Below, piece after piece: positions 9,783 through 16,537 of a stretch of 25,386 nt of DNA. Source of the stretch: an uncultured Selenomonadales bacterium (GTDB lineage: Bacteria; Bacillota; Clostridia; Christensenellales; QALW01); contig CAJKLB010000035.1 in NCBI GenBank assembly GCA_905200615.1, positions 1 to 25,386 of the forward strand, written 5' to 3'. The notes under the pieces are model-generated. The model saw nothing but the letters and a program-made list of their open reading frames with translations. It was not told the DNA's origin and searched no databases. Numbering within the stretch: position 1 is the stretch's first letter; the number at the start of each line of letters is the position of its first letter. The position numbers and the translations under genes are program-made.

Positions 9783-10316
9783 TCAAAATTCATTGATAAT
9801 GTCAATCTGGCAGCATTTCATTGTTTGAAGTGCCGCAATATGCGTTTCCGGCGTAACGCCGGCGCAGCAGGAAGCATCAACGAAAATTTCTTTTTGCGGA
9901 AAATTTGCCTTTAAGATTAAGGCATTGGATACTACACAAATATCCGTGCAAACCCCGATAAGTTCAATTGAAAAATCATTTTTTCCCGCTACCTGCCGAA
10001 TTATTTGCGGAAGCTCTATGCTTCCAAAGGTAATTTTCTCAACGGGCATATACTGTTTGTTTAAAAGTGCATCCGCAATAATGGGATGCAGCTGCCATCC
10101 CTTTGTTCCCTTTATACAGTGCGGAACCGGAAGTTTTTTCCCTTCCGCGGTATTCAAATAATCATCAAAATGCGTATCATACGTAACAAAAATCTCTCCG
10201 TCAAAACGCTTAATCTTATCTGCCGCGCGCGGAACAATCGCTTCGGCCTCCTTTGTTCCGAGGGCGCCGTCAACAAAATCTTTTTGCATATCTACAACAA
10301 TCAAAAATTTTTTCAT
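9783..10316 (-). CDS. Isochorismatase-family cysteine hydrolase (nicotinamidase-like)
   Basis: A 177-residue, full-length single-domain protein of the isochorismatase-like hydrolase superfamily. The catalytic triad is visible: Asp9 in VVDMQKDF, Lys94 in VEKITFGS and Cys127 in GVCTDICV. Asp47 and His49 (TYDTHFDD), with His66, sit where nicotinamidases bind a metal. The nearest functional guess is nicotinamidase, converting nicotinamide to nicotinate and ammonia in NAD salvage. The family also contains ureidoacrylate hydrolases and other amidases, and the substrate cannot be fixed from sequence. It is cytoplasmic, with no signal peptide. GAGGA lies 10 bases before the ATG. It is 99 bases downstream of the transglutaminase-like gene on the same strand; I see no clear promoter of its own. 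Confidence 0.85.
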   Translation of the reverse strand: MKKFLIVVDMQKDFVDGALGTKEAEAIVPRAADKIKRFDGEIFVTYDTHFDDYLNTAEGKKLPVPHCIKGTKGWQLHPIIADALLNKQYMPVEKITFGSIELPQIIRQVAGKNDFSIELIGVCTDICVVSNALILKANFPQKEIFVDASCCAGVTPETHIAALQTMKCCQIDIINEF

Positions 10317-10415
10317 TTTTCATCTATCCTCTTTATTTCTCCCCGCTCTTTTGATAAAACAAACACCGTATACTCCAAAAGGCAATACTAAATATGCTTA
10401 TAAAATTTTAAGATC

Positions 10416-11843
10416 TTAATTTAAATCATTTTCATGGATATCCTCTGATTCCTGATTCTGTTTTACCTTTCTTTTCTTGAATACGATAACCGCAGCGCAA
10501 GCTGCCCCCAAAGCAACAACAAGCACGGGAATTAAAATCCAAAATAAAAGTCTGTTATTATTTTGTTGAGACTCTTCCTGTTCCGTTGTTCCCGAAATGA
10601 AGTTTTCAGTTTTTCCCTCTGTATTATTCTCCATTACATAATTTTCGTTTTTATTTTCTTCCGGTAATGCTGTTGTTTGCTCCAATGGTTGTTCCGCCCC
10701 GGCTGTCTGTTCGTTGTTGCTGCTATCACCGCTGTTTTCGGGTATTTGAGTGGCAGATGCATTTCCCGAAGTTCCCTCAGAACCTGTATTTTCCGTTACC
10801 GTAGGGGCCTTTGTCTGAGAATCAGAGGAATTTTCGGAATATTCATATGCCGCCTTGGAAAGAGAAGGATATATAAATTCCTTTATTGATTGTAAAGTTT
10901 GATAACCGTTTTCCAAATGCGTATCCGCAAACGTATTCTTTCCGAAATACGTATCTACCGTAGCCGAACCGGAGAGAAAATAATCATAATATATCTTATT
11001 TTCCCCGTCATCCCATGTGCAATCTATTGCATACCACGCTCCGTTTTCCATCTGTACATAATTCCACATATGATTTTCCGTACCGGTAGTACTTACGCCT
11101 TTGCCGGAAACACAAATACACGGAATTCCATAGTAATCACAGGCAATTTTAAATGCATGCGCATACCCTTGGCAAACCGCTCTTCCATCTAATAAAGCGC
11201 CTGCCGCGTCACCGCATCGGGCTGCTGTTTTGTCATAAAAAATTTGAGCGCATAAAAAATCATGAATAGCTTTCAGCTGATTATATCGATTCCCCGACGC
11301 CTTAATTGTTTTGATTTTTCCTATAACAGAAGAATATAACTGTTCATAATTTTCATATCCGCTTTTTATCCCCAAAATTCCGGAAAAAGAAACTTGCACT
11401 TCCAATTTTCCTACTGCCGGATTATAATTCTGTGTGGAATATCGAATATTGACACCACAGCTTGACCCGTCTACCCAAAAATATTCAGGATGATCCAATA
11501 AAAAAGCATCCAATACTGTTTGAAAAGCATTTGTTATATTTGCTGCTATAGTATTAAATTCATTACTTGCTGCAATTTCTTCTTTAATCTCAGATTCACT
11601 TGACAAGCCCTTTTTTTCAAGGATAAAATAATTACTGATTTGGGAAAGTCCTGTTATTGCAAATTCCTGATTGCCTCCCACCACGGCATGTTTAAAAGCA
11701 GAATAGATATTCTTTTCATCTTTGCTGAGCTGTGTAAAATAATATTCATTTACCGAATATGTTTCGCTTAAGCCATAAACGGGCAAAGAAACCGGCAGTA
11801 AAAGAAGAATAACAAGAAGAAATAAAACAATCTTTTTTTTCAA
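10416..11843 (-). CDS. Secreted, membrane-anchored transglutaminase-like protein (paralogue 1)
   Basis: A 475-residue protein with a signal peptide (about 1-24) and a transglutaminase/papain-like core at about 185-280. The apparent catalytic triad is Cys224 (GRAVCQGYAHAF), His258 (ENHMWNYV) and Asp274 (YAIDCTWDD). A long Thr/Ser/Glu/Asn-rich linker (about 325-435) leads to a membrane segment at about 441-463 and a short basic cytoplasmic tail. Bacterial members of this superfamily may be proteases, cross-linkers or non-catalytic binders; the activity here is unknown. The start codon is probably TTG followed directly by a run of A, with AAGGA about a dozen bases upstream. It begins about 13 bases after galE ends, so the two are probably co-transcribed. 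The protein at 13011-14294 has the same architecture and shares the blocks around all three catalytic residues. Confidence 0.85.
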   Translation of the reverse strand: MKKKIVLFLLVILLLLPVSLPVYGLSETYSVNEYYFTQLSKDEKNIYSAFKHAVVGGNQEFAITGLSQISNYFILEKKGLSSESEIKEEIAASNEFNTIAANITNAFQTVLDAFLLDHPEYFWVDGSSCGVNIRYSTQNYNPAVGKLEVQVSFSGILGIKSGYENYEQLYSSVIGKIKTIKASGNRYNQLKAIHDFLCAQIFYDKTAARCGDAAGALLDGRAVCQGYAHAFKIACDYYGIPCICVSGKGVSTTGTENHMWNYVQMENGAWYAIDCTWDDGENKIYYDYFLSGSATVDTYFGKNTFADTHLENGYQTLQSIKEFIYPSLSKAAYEYSENSSDSQTKAPTVTENTGSEGTSGNASATQIPENSGDSSNNEQTAGAEQPLEQTTALPEENKNENYVMENNTEGKTENFISGTTEQEESQQNNNRLLFWILIPVLVVALGAACAAVIVFKKRKVKQNQESEDIHENDLN

Positions 11844-11856
11844 AATCTATCCGTCC

Positions 11857-12852
11857 TTACATATTTTTTGATGCATAATTCCATGCATCGCGGCACATTT
11901 CATCAATTCCAAGTTCTGCTTTCCACCCTAAAAGTCGATAGGCCTTTCCAGCATCCGCATAATTTTCCGCAACATCGCCCGGCCGGCGCGGAGCAAAATG
12001 GACAGGAATTTTCTTTCCGCAAGCCTTAGAGTATGCCTCAATGACCTGCAAAACACTATAGCCGTTTCCGGTACCCAAATTAACCGTCAAAACGCCGGTA
12101 TTCTCTTTTAAATAGCGCATAGCAGCCAAATGTCCTTTTGCCAAGTCTACAACGTGAATATAATCGCGCACACCTGTACCGTCAACGGTATCATAATCGT
12201 TTCCAAAAACATTAACCTGCGGAAGTTTTCCGACTGCTACCCGGCAGATATACGGGACAAGATTGTTCGGTATTCCATTGGGATTTTCTCCGATCAAGCC
12301 ACTCGGATGTGCTCCGATCGGATTAAAATAGCGCAGCAATGCGATACGCATTTCCGAATCCGCCTGTGCGATATCTCTTAAAATCTGCTCCTGCATAACT
12401 TTTGTCCACCCATAAGGATTGGTTGCGGAAGTCGGCATATCTTCCGTCAACGGCGGTTTATTATCACAGCCGTAAACTGTAGCGGACGAAGAAAAAACAA
12501 TACTTTTACAGTGATATTCATTCATTACTTTCAGTAAAGTAAGTGTTCCGGAAATATTATTACTGTAGTATTCTCTTGGTTTTTCACAGGACTCTCCTAC
12601 AGCCTTTAATCCTGCAAAATGAATTACCGCGTCTATTGTATGTTTCTGAAACACCTGCCGCAAGCCAGCCTCGTCATTGATATCCACCTGATAAAAAATA
12701 CACTTTTTCCCAGTAATATCATAAACCTTATCCAAGACCTCTGCTTTTGAATTCATAAGGTTATCCACAACAACCACTTCAAATCCGGCGTTTAAAAGCT
12801 CCACACAGGTATGAGAGCCGATAAACCCGGCACCCCCGGTAACAAGTATCAT
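11857..12852 (-). CDS. galE: UDP-glucose 4-epimerase
   Basis: GalE interconverts UDP-glucose and UDP-galactose using bound NAD, supplying galactose for surface glycans or feeding galactose into glycolysis (Leloir pathway). The Rossmann motif TGGAGFIGSH is at residues 5-14, SSATVYG follows in mid-domain, and the catalytic pair is Tyr147/Lys151 in PYGWTK, matching Tyr149/Lys153 of E. coli. I place the start at the ATG at 12852, giving 331 residues. It is preceded by GGAGG at a 9-base spacing and begins directly at the Rossmann strand, whereas an in-frame GTG at 12870 would add six basic residues. It has its own promoter and is followed at once by the transglutaminase-like gene, which suggests a link between surface sugars and that protein. 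No other Leloir or capsule genes are nearby. Confidence 0.95.
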   Translation of the reverse strand: MILVTGGAGFIGSHTCVELLNAGFEVVVVDNLMNSKAEVLDKVYDITGKKCIFYQVDINDEAGLRQVFQKHTIDAVIHFAGLKAVGESCEKPREYYSNNISGTLTLLKVMNEYHCKSIVFSSSATVYGCDNKPPLTEDMPTSATNPYGWTKVMQEQILRDIAQADSEMRIALLRYFNPIGAHPSGLIGENPNGIPNNLVPYICRVAVGKLPQVNVFGNDYDTVDGTGVRDYIHVVDLAKGHLAAMRYLKENTGVLTVNLGTGNGYSVLQVIEAYSKACGKKIPVHFAPRRPGDVAENYADAGKAYRLLGWKAELGIDEMCRDAWNYASKNM

Positions 12853-12887
12853 TTTTCTCTTCCTCCGCACAAAAATTTTCGTATACT

Positions 12888-12916
12888 ATTATACATGAAG
12901 CATAAAAAGAACGCAA
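12888..12916 (-). promoter_or_regulatory. Sigma-A promoter of galE and the downstream transglutaminase-like gene
   Basis: On the minus strand TTGCGT (12911-12916) and a perfect TATAAT (12888-12893) are separated by 17 bases, 35 bases before the galE ATG. So galE is not simply read through from the upstream paralogue. Confidence 0.7.
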
Positions 12917-12929
12917 GGAAAATGACTGC

Positions 12930-12955
12930 TCGATAAGCCGTCATTTTTTTGCTTT
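12930..12955 (-). terminator. Probable terminator between paralogue 2 and galE
   Basis: A short hairpin pairs AATGAC with GTCATT and holds an inner GCT/AGC pairing. It has seven T on the plus-strand side and four T on the minus-strand side. It lies about 60 bases past the stop codon of the gene at 13011-14294 and just before the galE promoter. Confidence 0.45.
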
Positions 12956-13010
12956 CAAATTTATTGGAGCAAATACAACAAAAACTTTCTACAAAATAAA
13001 AACTTTTTGT

Positions 13011-14294
13011 TTATTGATTTCTTCTTTTCTTAATAATTATAAGCAGCGTTCCTATTCCTGCAAACATCGCCGTGCCTGATAAAAGCAATATAATTTTTAT
13101 GTTATTCTTTATAATTTTTATATTATTATCGTCTGTTTCCTCAAACGAAGAAACAGGCTCATTTTCTGACATAGGTGTTTTCTCTACAGGAGATACTGTG
13201 AACGTAGGGATTGGAGGTAAAGTAGGTGCAGCTGTCGGCGGCAACGAAGGTGTAATCCACGGTGGTAAGCCGGTATCTATCGGTTCATTTTTTGACGGAA
13301 TATATGCGGATTCCGCCAACGACGGATAGGAAAATTGTCTTGTCAATTCAAAAGCTCCGCTATCTTCCTTATGGGTTTCCCAAAATTGATATCCTCCCAA
13401 ATATTCATCCCGTGTAGAAGTTCCCACAAGAAAATAATCATAACAAAGAAAATCCGATTGATCCAAATCATCCCATGTCACATCTACGGCATACCATTTT
13501 TGATCAGGCATTTGCACATAATTCCACATATGCTTTTCCTTTTTCTGATTCTGAACGCTATATCCTGCCACGCAAACGCAGGGAACTCCATAATAATCAC
13601 AAGCCATCTTAAATGCCAGCGCATACCCCTGGCATACCGTTTCTCCGTCCAGATAAGCGCCGGCAGCCGTAAAAGCGCGAGATTCATTTTCTTTATACTT
13701 AGCGTTCAGAACTAAGTAATTATGAATCGCTTTTAATTTCTCTATTCTTGTCCCCGCGGCACCAATAGCGCGAATTTTATCAAATATTCGCAAAAATTCT
13801 TCTTCATATTCTCCGTATCCTTCAATTGGAAAAATCTCAATCACAAAATTTAAAAATACCGTTAACGTGTCTTCTTCATCAAAATCAATATCATACCAAA
13901 AATATCCCCGATAGGAATATCCGAAAAGCTCGGGATGATCCATCTGCAAGGCGATATGCGCCGAACGCATTGCATGAGAGATTCCCTGCTGCGCTGCCTG
14001 TATCTCTTCTATTTCGCTTACTGCTTCGTTATAATCCTCTGTTTCAGGGACGGTATCCTTATCATAAATAAATACAAAATCAAAATCCTCAAATTCAGCA
14101 ATCGAGGTGATTCCCAACGTGCTGTCATCGTAAAGTTTACTCATCTCACGATACAACATTTTTTCGTCAATACTTAATTGCTCATAATAATATTCATAGG
14201 GAGCAATCTCTTCGCTAATTGAAAATATTGGAATAGGAAACGCAACGATCACTATAATAAGTACAACGATAAATAAATTCTTTATTTTTCTCAT
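13011..14294 (-). CDS. Secreted, membrane-anchored transglutaminase-like protein (paralogue 2)
   Basis: A 427-residue protein built like its neighbour at 10416-11843: an N-terminal signal segment (about 1-26), a transglutaminase-like core with Cys221 (GETVCQGYALAF), His255 (KEKHMWNYV) and Asp271 (YAVDVTWDD), a Pro/Thr-rich linker (about 340-385), a membrane segment at about 398-420 and a short KKRR tail. Both proteins also share the N-terminal motif EYYF/YEYYYEQLS and the phrase MACDYYGVPC before the His. They are clearly duplicates that have diverged mostly outside the core. The early region is rich in Glu and Asp. The likely site of action is the outer face of the membrane or the cell wall; the reaction is unknown. 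It has its own strong promoter and appears to be transcribed alone. Confidence 0.85.
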   Translation of the reverse strand: MRKIKNLFIVVLIIVIVAFPIPIFSISEEIAPYEYYYEQLSIDEKMLYREMSKLYDDSTLGITSIAEFEDFDFVFIYDKDTVPETEDYNEAVSEIEEIQAAQQGISHAMRSAHIALQMDHPELFGYSYRGYFWYDIDFDEEDTLTVFLNFVIEIFPIEGYGEYEEEFLRIFDKIRAIGAAGTRIEKLKAIHNYLVLNAKYKENESRAFTAAGAYLDGETVCQGYALAFKMACDYYGVPCVCVAGYSVQNQKKEKHMWNYVQMPDQKWYAVDVTWDDLDQSDFLCYDYFLVGTSTRDEYLGGYQFWETHKEDSGAFELTRQFSYPSLAESAYIPSKNEPIDTGLPPWITPSLPPTAAPTLPPIPTFTVSPVEKTPMSENEPVSSFEETDDNNIKIIKNNIKIILLLSGTAMFAGIGTLLIIIKKRRNQ

Positions 14295-14323
14295 GTATCT
14301 CTCATCCTCGTCTGTTCTTCTTC

Positions 14324-14352
14324 ATTATACAACAAAAAGAAAGTAACTTCAA
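14324..14352 (-). promoter_or_regulatory. Sigma-A promoter of transglutaminase-like paralogue 2
   Basis: TTGAAG (14347-14352) and a perfect TATAAT (14324-14329) on the minus strand have a 17-base spacer and lie about 30 bases before the ATG. Confidence 0.75.
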
Positions 14353-14654
14353 CTTTAAAAATATTTTTGCTAAAATAAAATTTACCCTCAAACGACCGAT
14401 AGGTTATATAAAAGTGCATTACTTTATTAAAGCGATTCGTCGAATAAACAAATTTTCCGAAGCAAAATATACATTCTTCTATTCTTTAAAAAAACCAGGT
14501 TGATTCATTCTTGGCGCAGCTTATTTCAACAGTTCGTCCGTGAAGAATTCAACTACTCTTATTTATCCTCTTTATTGTTATTTCTAACCGTTTTTGTCCT
14601 ATTCTATATTTCCGTTATACCAGCTATTTTAAATCATTCTATACGGAGAACTTA
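14353..14654. other. AT-rich gap between paralogue 2 and the IS element
   Basis: About 300 bases with stop codons in all frames and no ribosome binding site next to a usable start. I see no tRNA, convincing terminator or clear protein remnant. The boundary with the IS right end, near 14655-14665, is an estimate. Confidence 0.4.
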
Positions 14655-14666
14655 ACTATGAATAAT

Positions 14667-14791
14667 CACGACTACCGGCAAAGCCGGTAGTTTGCTCTGC
14701 GGCTATAAGCCGCTGTTACTGGCTGGACTGAAAGTCCGCTGAACGATCTGCCAACCGCAAGCGGACTCTTAGCTGCCGCTAAAGCGGTTGG
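14667..14791 (-). repeat. Structured right end of IS copy B (set of hairpins)
   Basis: Starting at the tnpA stop codon, the minus strand can fold into a series of hairpins. There is a CCAACCGC/GCGGTTGG stem enclosing an AGCGG/CCGCT stem, then GGACT/AGTCC, GCGGCT/AGCCGC, and CTACCGGC/GCCGGTAG (about 14670-14688). The last is probably the subterminal hairpin bound by TnpA; the others could form a stable 3' RNA. Confidence 0.65.
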
Positions 14792-15272
14792 TTATTTCTT
14801 GCTTGCCTTAACTGGCTCTCCCGTAAACGGGTCTACCAGTTCTTTTATACTCATTTGCTCGTATGCTAAATCTTCTTGCAGTTGATTCCGTATATATTCT
14901 GCTATTGCCTTTTTCTTCTTTCCTACAGTATCTACATAATATCCTCTGCACCAAAACTCTCGGTTTCCGTATCGGTATTTTAGATTTGCATGTTTATCAA
15001 ATATCATTAGACTGCTTTTCCCTTTAAGATATCCCATAAAACTTGATACACTTATCTTTGGCGGTATCGATACTAAAAGATGTATTTGGTCCGGGCAGGC
15101 TTCTGCTTCTATTATTTCTACTCCTTTCCATTCGCATAACTTTCTTAGTTTCTGCCCTATCTCCGCTTTTATCTTTCCGTAAATTACTTGTCTCCTGTAC
15201 TTTGGTGCAAAGACTATATGATATTTGCAATTCCATGTTGTATGTGCTATAACTATTCGTGTCGATTTTCAT
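14792..15272 (-). pseudogene. tnpA: IS200-type transposase TnpA, frameshifted
   Basis: TnpA is the Y1 HUH transposase that cuts and joins single-stranded element ends. Reading begins at the ATG at 15272 (AGGAGG upstream) and is correct for 14 codons (MKIDTNSYSTYNME). One extra T near 15230 then shifts the frame. Dropping it restores an intact protein of about 159 residues with the typical phrases KYHIVFAPKYRR, SSFMGYLKGKSS and FWCRGYYVDTVGK. Catalytic Tyr126 and metal-ligand Gln130 (EYIRNQ) are present. The HUH motif reads Gln62-Ile63-His64, where His-x-His is expected, because the codon at 15086-15088 is CAA. Copy B is therefore probably inactive for two reasons. No slippery heptamer is seen at the shift, so programmed frameshifting is unlikely; a sequencing error cannot be excluded. 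Confidence 0.85.
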
Positions 15273-15318
15273 AATTGACCTCCTATGTTTTTATGCTTGT
15301 GGTTAGCAGACCTCTTGC

Positions 15319-15402
15319 ATTATACCATAGGAGTTTTTTTACTCATCGGCAAAAGCCTCTTTTGAACCACACGCTTAGCGTGTGGTTTTCTTGATACAAA
15401 AA
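15319..15402 (-). repeat. Left end of IS copy B, matching bases 1-84
   Basis: 82 of 84 bases match the window start. The block includes TGGTATAAT (an extended -10 for tnpA) and the hairpin 15366-15388, with AACCACACGC and GCGTGTGGTT arms and a three-base loop. The hairpin is perfect here and damaged in copy A. Confidence 0.85.
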
Positions 15403-15439
15403 TATGCACCCTAAAAGTCTCTGACTTTTGGGGTGCACA
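15403..15439 (-). terminator. Rho-independent terminator after rplL
   Basis: Arms 15403-15419 and 15423-15439 form a long stem with a three-base loop, wobbles and one mismatch, followed on the minus strand by ATTTTTG. It starts about 30 bases past the rplL stop and ends the ribosomal gene cluster. The IS left end begins within or right after its T-tract. Confidence 0.85.
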
Positions 15440-15470
15440 TAAAAAATGCTTGTCTTTTAGTATTACCAAA

Positions 15471-15836
15471 TTACTTAAGAGTAACGGTTGCGCCAACTTC
15501 TTCAAGCTTAGCCTTAAGAGCTTCCGCCTCGTCTTTGGGAGCTCCTTCCTTAAGAGCCTTAGGAGCAGCCTCAACAAGATCCTTCGCGTCTTTAAGGCCA
15601 AGACCCAGAGCTTCCTTAACAGCTTTAATTACATCCAGCTTCTTCTCGCCAAAGGATTCAAGAACTACATCAAACTCGGTCTTCTCCTCAGCAGCAGCGG
15701 CAGCGCCAGCACCACCGGCTACCATAACGGGAGCCGCTGCGGATACACCGAACTCCTCTTCCAGCATAGTTACCAACTCAGCAATTTCAAGAATTGTTTT
15801 TTCCTTGATTGCTGCAACGATTTCTGCATTTGTCAT
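15471..15836 (-). CDS. rplL: Ribosomal protein L7/L12
   Basis: L7/L12 forms the flexible stalk of the 50S subunit. Dimers bind the C-terminal helix of L10 and recruit translation GTPases. The 121 residues show the N-terminal dimerisation domain (ILEIAELVTMLEEEFGVSA), an Ala/Gly-rich hinge and the C-terminal domain ending AKLEEVGATVTLK, the usual length and layout. I start at the ATG at 15836, 8 bases after GGAGG; an in-frame ATG at 15851 overlaps that binding site and would add MEEYK. It lies 24 bases after rplJ and shares its L10-leader control. Confidence 0.97.
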   Translation of the reverse strand: MTNAEIVAAIKEKTILEIAELVTMLEEEFGVSAAAPVMVAGGAGAAAAAEEKTEFDVVLESFGEKKLDVIKAVKEALGLGLKDAKDLVEAAPKALKEGAPKDEAEALKAKLEEVGATVTLK

Positions 15837-15860
15837 TTTATATTCCTCCATTTTTAAAAA

Positions 15861-16352
15861 TTAAGCTTCCATTTTTTCTTTGATTGCATTAAGCGCATAA
15901 GCAAGATTGCGCACATTGCCCTGAAGTGTCCAGATAAGTTTGACGATAAGAGCATCCTTGCCCGGAAGTTTTGCAAGCGCTTCCTCTTCTTTGGCTGACA
16001 TAAATTTACCATCCATGTAGCCGCATTTAATCGGACATTTTTCAATCTCTTTACCAAACTCATAAACAATTTTAGCCGGCGCGACTACATCGTCATAGCC
16101 AAACGCAAAAGCGTTTGTTCCCTCTAAGAACTCGTCCCAACCTTCAATGCCCAGTTCCTTTACCGCTCTGGCAACAAGAGTATTTTTGTAAACCTTGTAC
16201 TCAACTCCCGCGGCACGGCATGAAGCACGCAGTTTAGTTACTTCTTCCACCGTAATACCGGTATAGTTGATCATAACAACAGCGCTAGCCTTAGAAAACT
16301 TTTCTTTAATTTCTTCATACAGAGCTATTTTTGCATCTTTATTTGCTGACAT
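15861..16352 (-). CDS. rplJ: Ribosomal protein L10
   Basis: L10 anchors L7/L12 dimers to 23S rRNA at the stalk base and regulates its own operon by binding the L10 leader. The 163-residue protein begins MSANKDAKIALYEEIKEKFS and shows the family phrases VVMINYTGITVEEVTKLR and LEGTNAFAFG, with the L12-binding helix at the C-terminus. The start is the ATG at 16352, preceded by GGTGGTGAG. The longer in-frame start at 16394 would be translated from within the leader terminator and is rejected. Confidence 0.97.
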   Translation of the reverse strand: MSANKDAKIALYEEIKEKFSKASAVVMINYTGITVEEVTKLRASCRAAGVEYKVYKNTLVARAVKELGIEGWDEFLEGTNAFAFGYDDVVAPAKIVYEFGKEIEKCPIKCGYMDGKFMSAKEEEALAKLPGKDALIVKLIWTLQGNVRNLAYALNAIKEKMEA

Positions 16353-16375
16353 TTTCTCACCACCTTTGTACAGAT

Positions 16376-16502
16376 TCAAAAAAACAACCCCCATATAGAC
16401 AAATACGGGGGCAGAATAATATACTTTTCTGTGCCTCGGCAGGAAATTTAAGCTGTAAATAAGCTCCTGCTGTCTACGGTATACAGAGATTATTTATTTG
16501 TT
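16376..16502 (-). ncRNA. L10 leader (rplJL autoregulatory RNA)
   Basis: Between the rplJL promoter and rplJ the minus strand carries the hallmark L10-leader segments GTAGACAGCAGG and CCTGCCGAGGC, separated by an A/T-rich section. L10 (with L7/L12) binds this fold and lowers expression of rplJ-rplL when in excess. The 3' part overlaps a terminator-like hairpin, which suggests control by premature termination. The 5' end is placed at the predicted transcription start near 16502. Confidence 0.85.
16378..16411 (-). terminator. Attenuator-type terminator in the L10 leader
   Basis: CCCCCGTAT and ATATGGGGG pair (16388-16411) with one wobble and a six-base loop, followed on the minus strand by TTG and a run of T. 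It lies about 35 bases before the rplJ start, so it could stop transcription before the gene. Confidence 0.75.
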
Positions 16503-16508
16503 ATCATT

Positions 16509-16537
16509 ATTATATAACGCTATACAAAATCTGTCAA
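16509..16537 (-). promoter_or_regulatory. Consensus sigma-A promoter of rplJL, overlapping the rplA stop codon
   Basis: A perfect TTGACA (16532-16537) and a perfect TATAAT (16509-16514) have the optimal 17-base spacer. The TGA stop codon of rplA lies inside the -35 hexamer. Confidence 0.9.

Larger units (their letters stand above)
14655..15402 (-). mobile_element. IS200-type insertion sequence (copy B), tnpA only
   Basis: A roughly 0.75-kb element of the IS200 group (IS200/IS605 family, Y1 HUH single-strand transposons). From its left end (15402) it carries a 10-bp subterminal hairpin (15366-15388), an extended -10 promoter, one tnpA gene with a frameshift, and a structured right end of several hairpins (14667-14791). 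No tnpB is present. Such elements have no terminal inverted repeats and make no target duplication, so the outer limits are approximate. The left limit comes from the match to copy A; the right limit is a guess just beyond the last hairpin. It sits directly after the rplL terminator and in the same orientation as rplL. Confidence 0.85.

Noticed and set aside
10405..10424. TTAAGATCTTAA palindrome at the end of transglutaminase-like paralogue 1, considered as a terminator or operator
   Set aside because: It is AT-only apart from two bases, has no loop or T-run, and overlaps the stop codon; likely chance in AT-rich DNA.
14792..15272. Programmed frameshift in tnpA
   Set aside because: No slippery heptamer, Shine-Dalgarno-like stimulator or downstream pseudoknot is visible at the shift point; a simple one-base insertion explains it.
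1..15402. Classical composite transposon formed by the two IS copies
   Set aside because: IS200-type elements move as single-stranded DNA without inverted ends and are not known to form classical composites, and tnpA of copy B is broken; recombination between the copies is the more reasonable idea.
15433..15864. Plus-strand open frames of 135-143 codons across rplL
   Set aside because: They are antisense shadows of the biased Ala/Glu/Lys codons of rplL.
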